A stretch of 64,000 bases of DNA, taken from Zoogloea sp041908905 (lineage in GTDB: Bacteria; Pseudomonadota; Gammaproteobacteria; Burkholderiales; Rhodocyclaceae). The notes beneath the pieces were generated by a model, which was not told the origin of the DNA, ran no database searches, and worked only from the letters and a program-made list of their open reading frames with translations. The stretch is from positions 28,066 through 92,065 of the forward strand of contig NZ_JAYREK010000013.1 of assembly GCF_041908905.1 (NCBI RefSeq), read 5' to 3'. Position numbers and translations under genes: made by a program. Shown here one piece after another: positions 26,445-34,108 of this stretch (position 1 is its first letter; every line of letters begins with the position of its first letter).

Positions 26445-27280
26445 CGTTGGAATCTCCAGATGGCGATGGCCAGCGGGCCGATGATCCAGGCCAGCATGAC
26501 GCCGCCGAGGATGGCTGGATTGCTCAAGGCTTCGGGGAAGACGGTGGCGAGGCCATAGAGGGTGCGCACCTCGTCGAGGCTGAAGACGTTGAGCACGCGG
26601 AAGACGTCGGCCGGATTGAGCAGCAGCAGGTAGGGGAACACCGCGCCGCCGTAGTCGCCGGCGGTGACGACCAGCATGCCGAGGAGCAGCAGATCGAAGA
26701 CCAGCACGAAGAAGAACCAGGTGCCGATGGCAAGGCCCGAGGCGCGGGTGCGGTCGGCGGCGAACACCGACAGCATCACCGCCAGGCTCAGGAAGGCCAG
26801 GCCGAGGAGAATCGCCGAAAACATGAAGCCGGCGTAGTGGAAGAGCGCGGTGAGGTTGAGCTGGGGCGACAGGATCAGCCCGACCGCACCGAAGCCGGCG
26901 ATGGTCGAGAAGGCCAGTGCGGCGGCGAGGCCGGTGTATTTGCCGAGGATCAGCTCGCGGCGGGTGATCGGCAGGGTGAGCAGCAGGTCCAGGGAGCCGC
27001 GTTCCCGCTCGCCGACCACCGCGTCGAAGCCGAGGATCAGGGCGATCAGCGGGATCAGGTAGATCACCAGGCTGACCAGCGAGGCGATGGTGACCTCGAT
27101 GCTGCGGAAACCCACCGCGCCCTGCTGGGCGGAGCCGAAATAGGCGATGACCAGCGCGAAGGCGGTGAACACCAGCGCCACCGCGAGCACCCAGCGGTTG
27201 CGGATGCGGTCCCAGAACTCCTTGCCGGCGACGATGGCGATCTGTTTGAAGTCGATGGAGAGCATGGTCTGACCCGTCAT
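26441..27280 (-). CDS. nosY: NosY, ABC transporter permease for NosZ maturation
   Basis: Inner-membrane permease of the NosFY transporter, needed to assemble the CuZ sulfide cluster of NosZ. The 279 aa protein has six predicted membrane segments and the conserved GFDAVVGERERGSLDLLLTLPITRRELILGKY region of ABC-2 permeases. ATG 27280 overlaps the nosF stop by four bases; an ATG five codons later is possible. nosL overlaps its 3' end. Confidence 0.95.
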   Translation of the reverse strand: MTGQTMLSIDFKQIAIVAGKEFWDRIRNRWVLAVALVFTAFALVIAYFGSAQQGAVGFRSIEVTIASLVSLVIYLIPLIALILGFDAVVGERERGSLDLLLTLPITRRELILGKYTGLAAALAFSTIAGFGAVGLILSPQLNLTALFHYAGFMFSAILLGLAFLSLAVMLSVFAADRTRASGLAIGTWFFFVLVFDLLLLGMLVVTAGDYGGAVFPYLLLLNPADVFRVLNVFSLDEVRTLYGLATVFPEALSNPAILGGVMLAWIIGPLAIAIWRFQR

Positions 27281-28191
27281 CCGTTGCGGTAGCCGAAGAA
27301 CACGTCTTCGAGGGAGGGTTCGCGGACGCGCAGGTCGCGCATGGTCTCGCCGAGGGTGGCCAGCCGGGCGAGGGCGGGCATCTTGGCTTCCCGCGGCAGA
27401 CGGATATGCAGCACGTTGCCGGCTTCTTCGATGCTTTCGATGGCCATGCCGGCGAGCACGCGGCCGACCTGCTCCGAGAGGCCGGCGCCGCCGGCGATCT
27501 CGAGGGTCAGCGGCAGGTTCATGGCTTCACGCAGATCCTGCACGGTGCCGGTGGCCCGGATGAGGCCGCCTTCCATGATGGCGAGGCGGTCGACCCGTTC
27601 CTGGATCTCGGCGAGGATGTGGGAGGTGAGCACCATGGTCACGCCGTCGCCCTTCAGCTCGCGCAGGATGCGGTAGAAGTCGCGGATGGCGCCAGGGTCG
27701 AGGCCGGTGGTGGGTTCGTCGAGGAACAGCAGGCGGGGCGTGCCGAGCAGGGCCTGGGCGAAGCCGAGCCGCTGGCGCATGCCTTTGGAGTATTCGCGCA
27801 CCCGGCGGCGGGCGGCGTGGGCGAGGCCCACCTTGTCGAGCAGCCCGGCGCATTCGCGGCGTGGCACGGCCTTCAGGTCGGCAAAGAAGTAGAGCGTCTC
27901 GATGCCGGTGAGGTTGTCGTAGAGCACCACGTTTTCGGGGAGATAGCCGATCTTGCGCCGGGTTTCACGGAAGCGCGGGCCATTCACCGGTTCGCCGTCG
28001 ATGCGGATCTCGCCCGCGGTGATGGGGATCAGGCCGAGCATCATCTTGAACAGGGTGCTCTTGCCGGCGCCGTTGTGGCCGATCAGGCCGAAGAGTTCGC
28101 CGGGGGCGATGGAGAGGTCGACACCTTTTACTGCCTGAACGGTGCCGAAATCCTTGGTCACCCCGCGGGCTTCAACGATAGTGCTTGCCAA
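27277..28191 (-). CDS. nosF: NosF, ABC transporter ATP-binding protein
   Basis: ATPase partner of NosY. The 304 aa protein has Walker A GHNGAGKST (residues 38-46), Q-loop region IGYLPENVVLY, an atypical signature YSKGMRQRLG, Walker B LLFLDEPTTGLD and H-loop TSH, as in NosF and related ABC-2 ATPases. Its start lies 20 bases inside the 3' end of nosD, so coupling to nosD is likely. Confidence 0.95.
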   Translation of the reverse strand: MASTIVEARGVTKDFGTVQAVKGVDLSIAPGELFGLIGHNGAGKSTLFKMMLGLIPITAGEIRIDGEPVNGPRFRETRRKIGYLPENVVLYDNLTGIETLYFFADLKAVPRRECAGLLDKVGLAHAARRRVREYSKGMRQRLGFAQALLGTPRLLFLDEPTTGLDPGAIRDFYRILRELKGDGVTMVLTSHILAEIQERVDRLAIMEGGLIRATGTVQDLREAMNLPLTLEIAGGAGLSEQVGRVLAGMAIESIEEAGNVLHIRLPREAKMPALARLATLGETMRDLRVREPSLEDVFFGYRNG

Positions 28192-29443
28192 GCCAGTTTC
28201 TCCAGTCGGAATGGTCGGGGCGCATGCGCGGGTTCTTGTCCACGATGCTGGGGGCGCGCAGCAGCGGGAACTGCTGGGCGATGAGGCGAAGGGTCTGGAT
28301 GGCCGGGCTGGCGATCAGCAGCTTGACCATCGGGTGGCGCCACGAGAGGCGGTCGACCATGTCGTTGGCCTCGTAGGGCACGTCGCCCAGGCCGTCGCCG
28401 TTGCGGTCCCAGCCCACGTAGTTGCTCCAGTAGTTGCCTTCCTTGGTGCCCCAGGGCTCGTCGCGGGAGGCCACGTACTTGACCTGCTCCCGGTTCGAGA
28501 TGAAGTCGTTGCGCTCGACCACGTTGCGGGTCGAGCCAGCCCACAGGTGCACGCCGACCTGGTTGTCCACCACCAGGTTGCCGCGCAGGGTGTTGTATTC
28601 GGCGTCGTAGATGAAGAAGCCCCGTGCGTTGCCGGCCACCACGTTGTTCTCGACCACGGCGTCCTGGATGGTGCGCAGCATGATGCCGTGGTCGGAGTTG
28701 CCCCAGGCGCGGTTGTTGCGCACGACCTGGTCCCGCACCTCCATCAGGGCCAGCCCGCCCCGGTTGAGGAAGGTGTCGTTGTCCTCCCACAGGTTGTGGT
28801 AGGAGTTCATGTAGTGGGTGCCGTAGCGGCTGTGGTGCATCTTGTTGCCGCGGAAGATCGCCTTGTGGGAGACGTCCACGTAGATGGCGTCGCGCACGAA
28901 GCTGATGTTGTTGCCGATGATTCGCGCGCCGGTGGTGTTGTAGAGCTGGATGCCGTTGCCGCGCTGGGAGGAGTCGAAATCGCGCTTGCCGGTGATGAGG
29001 TTGTTCTCGATCAGCACGTCGTCGGCCTTCTCGATCCACAGCCCGAACAGGGTGTAGCTGAAGTCGCAGCGGATGACGCGGGCCCGGTGGGCGCCGGGCT
29101 GGATGTAGACGCCGGCGTTCTGGGCGCCCAGGTCGCCGCCCGAGTCGGCCACGATGAAGCCCTCCAGGCTCACGTCGGTGGCGACGATGCGCACCGTGTC
29201 GCCCTTGCCGCCGCCGTCGATGGTGGGGCGGTCGACGCCGATCAGCTTGACGGGCTTGTCGAGGCGCAGGTTTTCGGGGTAGCGGCCGTGGGCGACGCGG
29301 ATGGTGTCGCCGGGGGCAGCATGGGCGACGGCGGCCTGGATTGATTCACCCGGTTTCACCTGCCACTCGGCCGCGGCGGCGAGGCTCGTGGTGGCCAGGA
29401 GCACGGCGGTGAGGGTGAGATGACGGAGGCTGCTGCGTGGCAT
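28172..29443 (-). CDS. nosD: NosD, periplasmic beta-helix protein for NosZ maturation
   Basis: Periplasmic partner of NosFY in CuZ assembly. From ATG 29443 the protein has 423 aa with a Sec signal peptide ending SLAAAAEW, then a right-handed parallel beta-helix of repeated N-rich turns (for example NNLITG, NNISFV, GNLVVDNQ) typical of NosD. ATG codons at 29464 and 29509 are in frame. The inferred transcription start near 29466 favours 29443, although no ribosome binding site is strong. It opens the nosDFYL block, which carries its own FNR/DNR-type site. Confidence 0.92.
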   Translation of the reverse strand: MPRSSLRHLTLTAVLLATTSLAAAAEWQVKPGESIQAAVAHAAPGDTIRVAHGRYPENLRLDKPVKLIGVDRPTIDGGGKGDTVRIVATDVSLEGFIVADSGGDLGAQNAGVYIQPGAHRARVIRCDFSYTLFGLWIEKADDVLIENNLITGKRDFDSSQRGNGIQLYNTTGARIIGNNISFVRDAIYVDVSHKAIFRGNKMHHSRYGTHYMNSYHNLWEDNDTFLNRGGLALMEVRDQVVRNNRAWGNSDHGIMLRTIQDAVVENNVVAGNARGFFIYDAEYNTLRGNLVVDNQVGVHLWAGSTRNVVERNDFISNREQVKYVASRDEPWGTKEGNYWSNYVGWDRNGDGLGDVPYEANDMVDRLSWRHPMVKLLIASPAIQTLRLIAQQFPLLRAPSIVDKNPRMRPDHSDWRNWLGKHYR

Positions 29444-29472
29444 GGAGACGGGGCCGGAACTCATTGGCCCCG

Positions 29473-29514
29473 ATTGTGCGGCGATTTGCCGCAGCCAGCC
29501 TTGATCCATGTGAA
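29473..29514 (-). promoter_or_regulatory. FNR/DNR-type dyad and -10 upstream of nosD
   Basis: On the minus strand TTCACATGGATCAA (29514-29501) matches the DNR/FNR dyad at nine of ten positions. A -10-like CACAAT (29478-29473) is centred 32 bp away, close to class II spacing. Confidence 0.55.
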
Positions 29515-29553
29515 TTCACGGGCCTGGCCGGCGCCGACCCGACCCCGGGCGGG

Positions 29554-29856
29554 TCAGAGCGGCGCCCGGTCGATGGCGGACAGGGCCGGGTTCACGTCGA
29601 AGATCTTGCCATTCACCTCAGGGATGCCGAAGCCCTTGAGCCGGGCGGTGTGCATTGCCAGGTAGGCCTCGGCGCTGGCGCGGTCGGAGAACAGGTAGAT
29701 GCCGCCGGCTTCGGCGCTGGCCGGGTTCTCGGTCCAGATCTTCCAGATCAGGCCGGGCTCTTGTGCGATGGATTCGGCGAGGCCCTGGAGGGCATCGGTC
29801 ATGGCGTCGCCCCAGGGGCCGGAGAACGGAAAGTCGACTTGCAGCAGCACAGGCAT
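29554..29856 (-). CDS. YdhR-like putative monooxygenase
   Basis: 100 aa protein of the YdhR dimeric alpha/beta-barrel family. Recognisable stretches are LLQVDFPFSGPWG at the N-terminus, GLIWKIWTENPASAEAGGIYLFSD in the middle, and the C-terminal GIPEVNGKIFDVN. Substrate is unknown in the family. AAGGA lies eight bases before the ATG. It is one of four small genes separating the two nos blocks, and nothing links it to denitrification. Confidence 0.85.
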   Translation of the reverse strand: MPVLLQVDFPFSGPWGDAMTDALQGLAESIAQEPGLIWKIWTENPASAEAGGIYLFSDRASAEAYLAMHTARLKGFGIPEVNGKIFDVNPALSAIDRAPL

Positions 29857-30015
29857 GGATGGATCCTTTCAGCAGAATAAGGTGGCCCAAGGCTACGCCG
29901 GCCGCCGGGTTTTGGCAAAAAACGCCGCGGGGACGTCGCCTTTCGTGGCGTGGGGCATACCCATGGGGCGCCGGTAGTGCAAGAATGACGGGGACAATAC
30001 GAGGGAGTCCATACC

Positions 30016-30294
30016 ATGAGCAACAAGCACCGGCATGTTCTTGAAGCGATCTTCCGCGACCCGGTCAGCAGCAACATCCAGTGGCGCGAGGTCGAATCCC
30101 TGCTGAACCACCTGGGGGCGACGGTCGAGCCCGGGCATGGCGCCCGGTTCCGCATCCTGCTCAACCGGCATGAGTTCTTCGTGCATCACCCCCACCATGG
30201 CAACGAGTTTGCCAAGCAGGAGATCAAGCATCTGCGCGAGTCCCTGGCGGGGGCCGGTGTCACCCTGTCTAGGTACGACGAAGCGCACAAATGA
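30016..30294 (+). CDS. HicA-like toxin-family protein, no HicB partner
   Basis: 92 aa basic protein with the dsRBD-like HicA pattern: QWREVESLLNHLGATVEPGHGARFRI, then a His-rich strand FFVHHPHHG and a closing helix EIKHLRESLAGAG. HicA proteins are mRNA interferases with a catalytic His, normally encoded with the antitoxin HicB. No HicB-like gene lies on either side: ydhR-like is divergent and arfB convergent. It may be a solitary, domesticated family member. A GAGGGAG ribosome binding site precedes the ATG. Confidence 0.8.
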   Translation: MSNKHRHVLEAIFRDPVSSNIQWREVESLLNHLGATVEPGHGARFRILLNRHEFFVHHPHHGNEFAKQEIKHLRESLAGAGVTLSRYDEAHK

Positions 30295-30318
30295 GCCTGC
30301 TGCGCGTTGAACGAGCCG

Positions 30319-30720
30319 TCACTCGACCCGGCCGCGCCCGGCCTTGATCGCGCTGCGCCGGGCCTTGCCCTCGAGGCGGCGGGTGACGGCGCCGCGGGTG
30401 GGGCGCGTCGGCCGGCGTGCCTTGGGGACGTGTGAGGCGCTGTCCACCAGCGCCTGAAGGCGGCGCAGGGCTTCGGCCCGGTTCTTCTCGAGGCTGCGGT
30501 GTTCCTGGGCCTTGATGACGATCACGCCATTTTTGCTGATGCGTTGGTCGCCGAGCCCGAGCAGCCGCTGGCGCACCGCTTCGGGCAGCCTTGAAGCGAG
30601 GATGTCGAAGCGCAGATGCACCGCACTGGAAACCTTGTTCACGTTTTGCCCTCCGGCCCCCTGGGCGCGGATGGCGATGAATTCCACTTCGTCTTCGGCG
30701 ATGGGATGGGCGGAGCGCAT
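30319..30720 (-). CDS. arfB: Alternative ribosome-rescue factor ArfB
   Basis: Peptidyl-tRNA hydrolase that releases nascent chains from stalled ribosomes lacking a stop codon. The 133 aa protein has the release-factor GGQ motif at residues 23-25 (RAQGAGGQNVNKV), the SSAVHLRFDI strand and a very basic C-terminal tail that enters the empty mRNA channel in this family. Length is normal. It is convergent with the hicA-like gene and divergent from the lapA-like gene. Confidence 0.93.
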   Translation of the reverse strand: MRSAHPIAEDEVEFIAIRAQGAGGQNVNKVSSAVHLRFDILASRLPEAVRQRLLGLGDQRISKNGVIVIKAQEHRSLEKNRAEALRRLQALVDSASHVPKARRPTRPTRGAVTRRLEGKARRSAIKAGRGRVE

Positions 30721-30793
30721 GGCCGCACTTTAACGCAGGCGGCAGGCGCCGGCCGTTTCCATTGCGGGGACGCCGTTCAAGGAGCGTGTGAAG

Positions 30794-31291
30794 ATGAGAG
30801 TCGCAATCGTGCTGTTGCTGCTGGTTCTGGTTGGAGCGTCGGCCTTCGTGACGCTGAACTGGGGGGCGGTCATCACGCCCACCGACCTGAGCCTGGGGGT
30901 GGGCATGGTCCGCATGCCCCTCGGGCTGGTGATGCTGGGCTTCCTGCTGGCGATCACCGCGCTGTTCCTGGTGTTCGTGTTGTTCCTGCAGACCTCGGTG
31001 CTGCTGGAGACCCGTCGCCAGGCCAGGGAGATCCGCGCCAGCCGTGAACTCGCCGACGAGGCGGAGGCATCGCGCTTCACCGAGCTGCGTCGTTTCATCG
31101 AGTCGGCGCTGGCCGGGAAGGCCACGGCGGGCGCCGGCGGCGCGCCGGCTGATGTGCTGGAGCGCATCGACCGGCTCGAGCGCGAGCTGCGGGCGTTGAT
31201 CGAACGGTCCGGCAACGGTGTCGCCGCCCACCTCGGCGAACTGGAGGACCGCCTGGAGCGGGCCAGCGTGCTGCCTGTTCAAAGGCGCTGA
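30794..31291 (+). CDS. LapA-domain (DUF1049) membrane protein
   Basis: 165 aa inner-membrane protein with two N-terminal membrane segments (about residues 3-22 and 42-66) around a short WGAVITPTDL loop, followed by a charged cytoplasmic coiled-coil tail (RRQAREIRASRELADEAEASRF). This fits LapA/DUF1049-type proteins of unknown specific function. AAGGAG lies nine bases before ATG 30794; a GTG two codons upstream is too close to it. It converges on the membrane protein gene after nosR. Confidence 0.8.
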   Translation: MRVAIVLLLLVLVGASAFVTLNWGAVITPTDLSLGVGMVRMPLGLVMLGFLLAITALFLVFVLFLQTSVLLETRRQAREIRASRELADEAEASRFTELRRFIESALAGKATAGAGGAPADVLERIDRLERELRALIERSGNGVAAHLGELEDRLERASVLPVQRR

Positions 31292-31306
31292 CGCCGGTGC
31301 CTGGCC

Positions 31307-31729
31307 TCAGATCTGCAGGATGCCCGCGGTCTTGAGACCGATGAACAGCGCGGCGCCGATCAGCAGGTTCTTGAAGCTGACGTAGCACAGCATGTCCATC
31401 AGCGTGGCGCGGCGGTACAGGCGGCCCCACCAGGGGCCTTCCTTGACGTAGGGCTTGGCGTCCATCCGCACCAAGACCTCGAATACGCTCCAGCCGAACC
31501 ACCAGCCGATGATCGCCCCCGCCGACAGGTGGCCGAGGGCCGCCATCACCCAGGCCACGGTGGCGGCGAGGGCCAGCGCGAAGCCGGCGCCCTGGATGGC
31601 CTTCCGGGCGGGCTGGCCCTTGCCGGCCCAGGGCCACAGGTGGTCGCGCAGCTCGGCGATGAACCACGCGGCGCCTCTGGCCTCGCCATAGGCGGGCTGG
31701 CGCAGTTCGTTGCGGTCGGCGATGGTCAT
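31307..31729 (-). CDS. Uncharacterised membrane protein coupled to nosR
   Basis: 140 aa protein with a soluble N-terminus of about 40 residues, then roughly three membrane segments (about residues 46-66, 70-87 and 118-138) separated by KPYVKEGPWWGRLYRR. The ATG overlaps the nosR stop by four bases, so it is made together with NosR. I do not recognise a family. The tight coupling suggests a role in the NosR electron-transfer complex or in NosZ maintenance, which is inference only. Confidence 0.85.
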   Translation of the reverse strand: MTIADRNELRQPAYGEARGAAWFIAELRDHLWPWAGKGQPARKAIQGAGFALALAATVAWVMAALGHLSAGAIIGWWFGWSVFEVLVRMDAKPYVKEGPWWGRLYRRATLMDMLCYVSFKNLLIGAALFIGLKTAGILQI

Positions 31730-33927
31730 GCTCGGGCTCCTTGCGCTTTGGTGTCCATCGGCACGGGCTTGATGGGGATGAAGTAGCCCTTGCCGTCGAT
31801 GGGGGTGAGGGGCTGGCCGGCCTTCTCGCGGCGCTTGCGTTCCTGGGCCAGGGGCGGGCAGGCGTGGTCGTCGTAGTAGAGCACCATGCAGTCGAGGCAC
31901 AGCATGCACTCGCGCTGGTCGATGTTGCCCCTGGTGTCGATCGCCAGCGAACCGCAGCCCTTGGCGCAGGCCTTGCAGCTGGTGCACTCGTCCTTGCGCT
32001 TCAGGCCGAACCAGCGGAAGGTGGTGGGCATGGCGAGCGCGGCGCCGAGGGGGCACAGGTACTTGCAGAACGGCCGTTCGACGAAGATCGAGATGCCCAG
32101 CAGGCCCGCCGCGAAGAGGCTGTAGGGCCAGCTGCGGTTGAGGATGCCGACCAGGAAGGTGGTCTTGAAGGGTTCGACCTCGGCGAGCTTCTCGGCCAGG
32201 CCCATGCTGAAGAAGGACACCGCCAGCAGCCCGAAGAAGACTACATATTTGAGCCACTTCAGCTTGTCGTGGAGAGCCTGGGGCAGGTGGGTCTGGAAGC
32301 GCTTGAGGCCGATCGCACCGCCGAGCTTGTAGAGCAGCTCGGACAGCGAGCCGAAGGGGCACATCCAGCCGCAGAAGAAGCCGCGCCCCCAGATGAACAC
32401 CGTGGCGATGATGAAGATCCAGAAGATGAAGATCAGCGGATCCGACAGGAAGAGCTCCCATTTCCACTGGAACAGCAGGCTGTGGAACCAGGTGAGCACC
32501 TGGGTGATCGACGGCTGGGCCATCGCGTAGAAGCCCACGAAGCCGATGCTCACCACCCAGCCGGTGTACTTGAAGGCATTCACCGGCCACTTGTTGCGGC
32601 GGTCGGCGCGGCGCACCAGCTTGTCGCGGCTGGCATAGGCGGCGGAGACCACCAGCAGCAGCGTCACGAAGATGCCGATGTCGACGGCCTTGTCCTTCCA
32701 CACCTTGAGCCAGGTCGGGTCGGGCTTGACGATCTTCGGGCGGCCACCTTCGAGGTAGGCGTCGGCGAGCCAGTATTCCCGGTCGAAGTTGGCGAAGGTC
32801 TTGGCGGCGGTTTCCTTGTCGATCTTGTTGCCGAGGAAGACCAGCTTCCACGGGTAGGCGGCCGAGAAGCTCTTGCCGCGGATGATGAAGATCGCCGATT
32901 CGTCGAAGGCCGGCGCGCCGGCGGCGGAGACGCCCCACAGGTTGAGGTAGTCGAGGTCGCGGAAGGTGAAGGAATCGCCGCCCTGGCGCACCTGAACCCG
33001 GTCGTAGATGCCGCCGCGCACGAAGCCGGAGCCCTTGAAGGAGTCCATGCCGGCGGTCTTGATGATGAAGATCGCGTGCTCGCCTTCCTTGAGGCGGCCC
33101 ATCAGGCTGGCGTAGCCGTCCTTGCCGAGGATGGCCTGGCCGACGGTGGGCTGGTTGAGGTAGCCGAACCACAGGTCCATGTAGGGTTTGCCGCTGTTCT
33201 TGAGGCCGACCTCCTCGGGCTTGACGGTGAGGCGCTGCACGCTGCCGTCCTCGACCAGCTGGGCCCAGCCGGGCGTGGTGGTGGCCGCGGGGAACCTGGC
33301 CTGGGGCCGCACCACGGGCTTGAGGATGCCGACCTGCTTGGCCACCTCGCCGCCGGACAGCATCATGACCTGGTTCTGGGCGATCACGGTGACGGTGGCG
33401 CCGGTGATGGCGTCGAGGCCGATGAGGTTTTCCTCGGGCCGCGACTTGCCGATCTCGATGTTGTCGCCGACGAACTTGCCCAGGTACTGGTTGTTGAACT
33501 TGATGAGGGCCGATTCGGGGATGCCCAGGAGCAGGATCGGCTCGGAGTGCTTGAGGATCTTGACGCCCGCAAACTTGCCGGCGGTGTCCATGCCGATCAG
33601 GGTGACCACCGGCTTGCCCGAATAGGCCGGGATGTCGGTGATGTCGGTGGACAGCATCACGTAGCCGACGAGCTTCTTCTGGCCACCTTCCCCGGCGTAG
33701 GCTTCCACGTAGGGGGGCTGGCCCTTGCGCTCGGAGAAGGAGGTGGCGCCAGGCATCACGTCCTTGCAGGGGGCGTAGTCGCACATCCGGGGTGAACTGG
33801 TCAGCTCGGGCGGGAGCTTGACTTCGTAGGTGTCGGCGAGGGCGCTGCCGGCCACGACGAGGCCGGCGAGCAGGGCGGCGGCCCGCCGGTACAGGCGTTT
33901 CAGATGGAGGGTGGGGAGAGGCTTCAT
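31726..33927 (-). CDS. nosR: NosR, flavin- and iron-sulfur membrane protein for N2O reduction
   Basis: Membrane protein that supplies electrons for NosZ activity and supports nosZ expression. The 733 aa protein has a signal sequence, a periplasmic FMN-binding domain with the covalent flavin motif DAITGATVT (residues 172-180), several membrane segments, two CPxG-type motifs (MCPFGSLSEL near 521 and LCPLGAA near 619), and two C-terminal [4Fe-4S] motifs (CTSCKACAKGC near 644 and CMLCLDC near 675). The flavin transferase ApbE/NosX is not in this window. It follows nosZ after a terminator and has its own FNR/DNR-like site. Confidence 0.96.
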   Translation of the reverse strand: MKPLPTLHLKRLYRRAAALLAGLVVAGSALADTYEVKLPPELTSSPRMCDYAPCKDVMPGATSFSERKGQPPYVEAYAGEGGQKKLVGYVMLSTDITDIPAYSGKPVVTLIGMDTAGKFAGVKILKHSEPILLLGIPESALIKFNNQYLGKFVGDNIEIGKSRPEENLIGLDAITGATVTVIAQNQVMMLSGGEVAKQVGILKPVVRPQARFPAATTTPGWAQLVEDGSVQRLTVKPEEVGLKNSGKPYMDLWFGYLNQPTVGQAILGKDGYASLMGRLKEGEHAIFIIKTAGMDSFKGSGFVRGGIYDRVQVRQGGDSFTFRDLDYLNLWGVSAAGAPAFDESAIFIIRGKSFSAAYPWKLVFLGNKIDKETAAKTFANFDREYWLADAYLEGGRPKIVKPDPTWLKVWKDKAVDIGIFVTLLLVVSAAYASRDKLVRRADRRNKWPVNAFKYTGWVVSIGFVGFYAMAQPSITQVLTWFHSLLFQWKWELFLSDPLIFIFWIFIIATVFIWGRGFFCGWMCPFGSLSELLYKLGGAIGLKRFQTHLPQALHDKLKWLKYVVFFGLLAVSFFSMGLAEKLAEVEPFKTTFLVGILNRSWPYSLFAAGLLGISIFVERPFCKYLCPLGAALAMPTTFRWFGLKRKDECTSCKACAKGCGSLAIDTRGNIDQRECMLCLDCMVLYYDDHACPPLAQERKRREKAGQPLTPIDGKGYFIPIKPVPMDTKAQGARA

Positions 33928-33957
33928 GGCGGTTCCGATGAATCAGCGTTTCATTGA

Positions 33958-33999
33958 ATTCTGATGTGCCGCTGGCGGTGCGGCCTTAAGCTGAGTCAA
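33958..33999 (-). promoter_or_regulatory. FNR/DNR-like site and -10 upstream of nosR
   Basis: On the minus strand TTGACTCAGCTTAA (33999-33986) has one good and one weak half-site. A -10-like CAGAAT (33963-33958) is centred 32 bp away. This is the weakest of the five sites, but nosR needs a promoter here because nosZ ends in a terminator. Confidence 0.4.
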
Positions 34000-34041
34000 G
34001 CCAGAAAAACTTGCTGTGGGCAGGCCTGGTGGCGCCCAAAG

Positions 34042-34069
34042 AAAAACGGGGAGACGCAAGCGCCTCCCC
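34042..34069 (-). terminator. Terminator after nosZ
   Basis: Minus-strand hairpin GGGGAG-G-CGC-TT-GCG-T-CTCCCC with one mismatch pair, followed by GTTTTTC. Confidence 0.85.
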
Positions 34070-34108
34070 AAAGACTTCTTCATTTATCGACGTACTGCGG
34101 GGTGCCGA

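Noticed and set aside
31741..33795. A 684-codon plus-strand open frame opposite nosR
   Set aside because: Shadow of the GC-rich nosR codons. The translation is Gly/Val/Glu-rich without any motif, while nosR has clear domains on the other strand.
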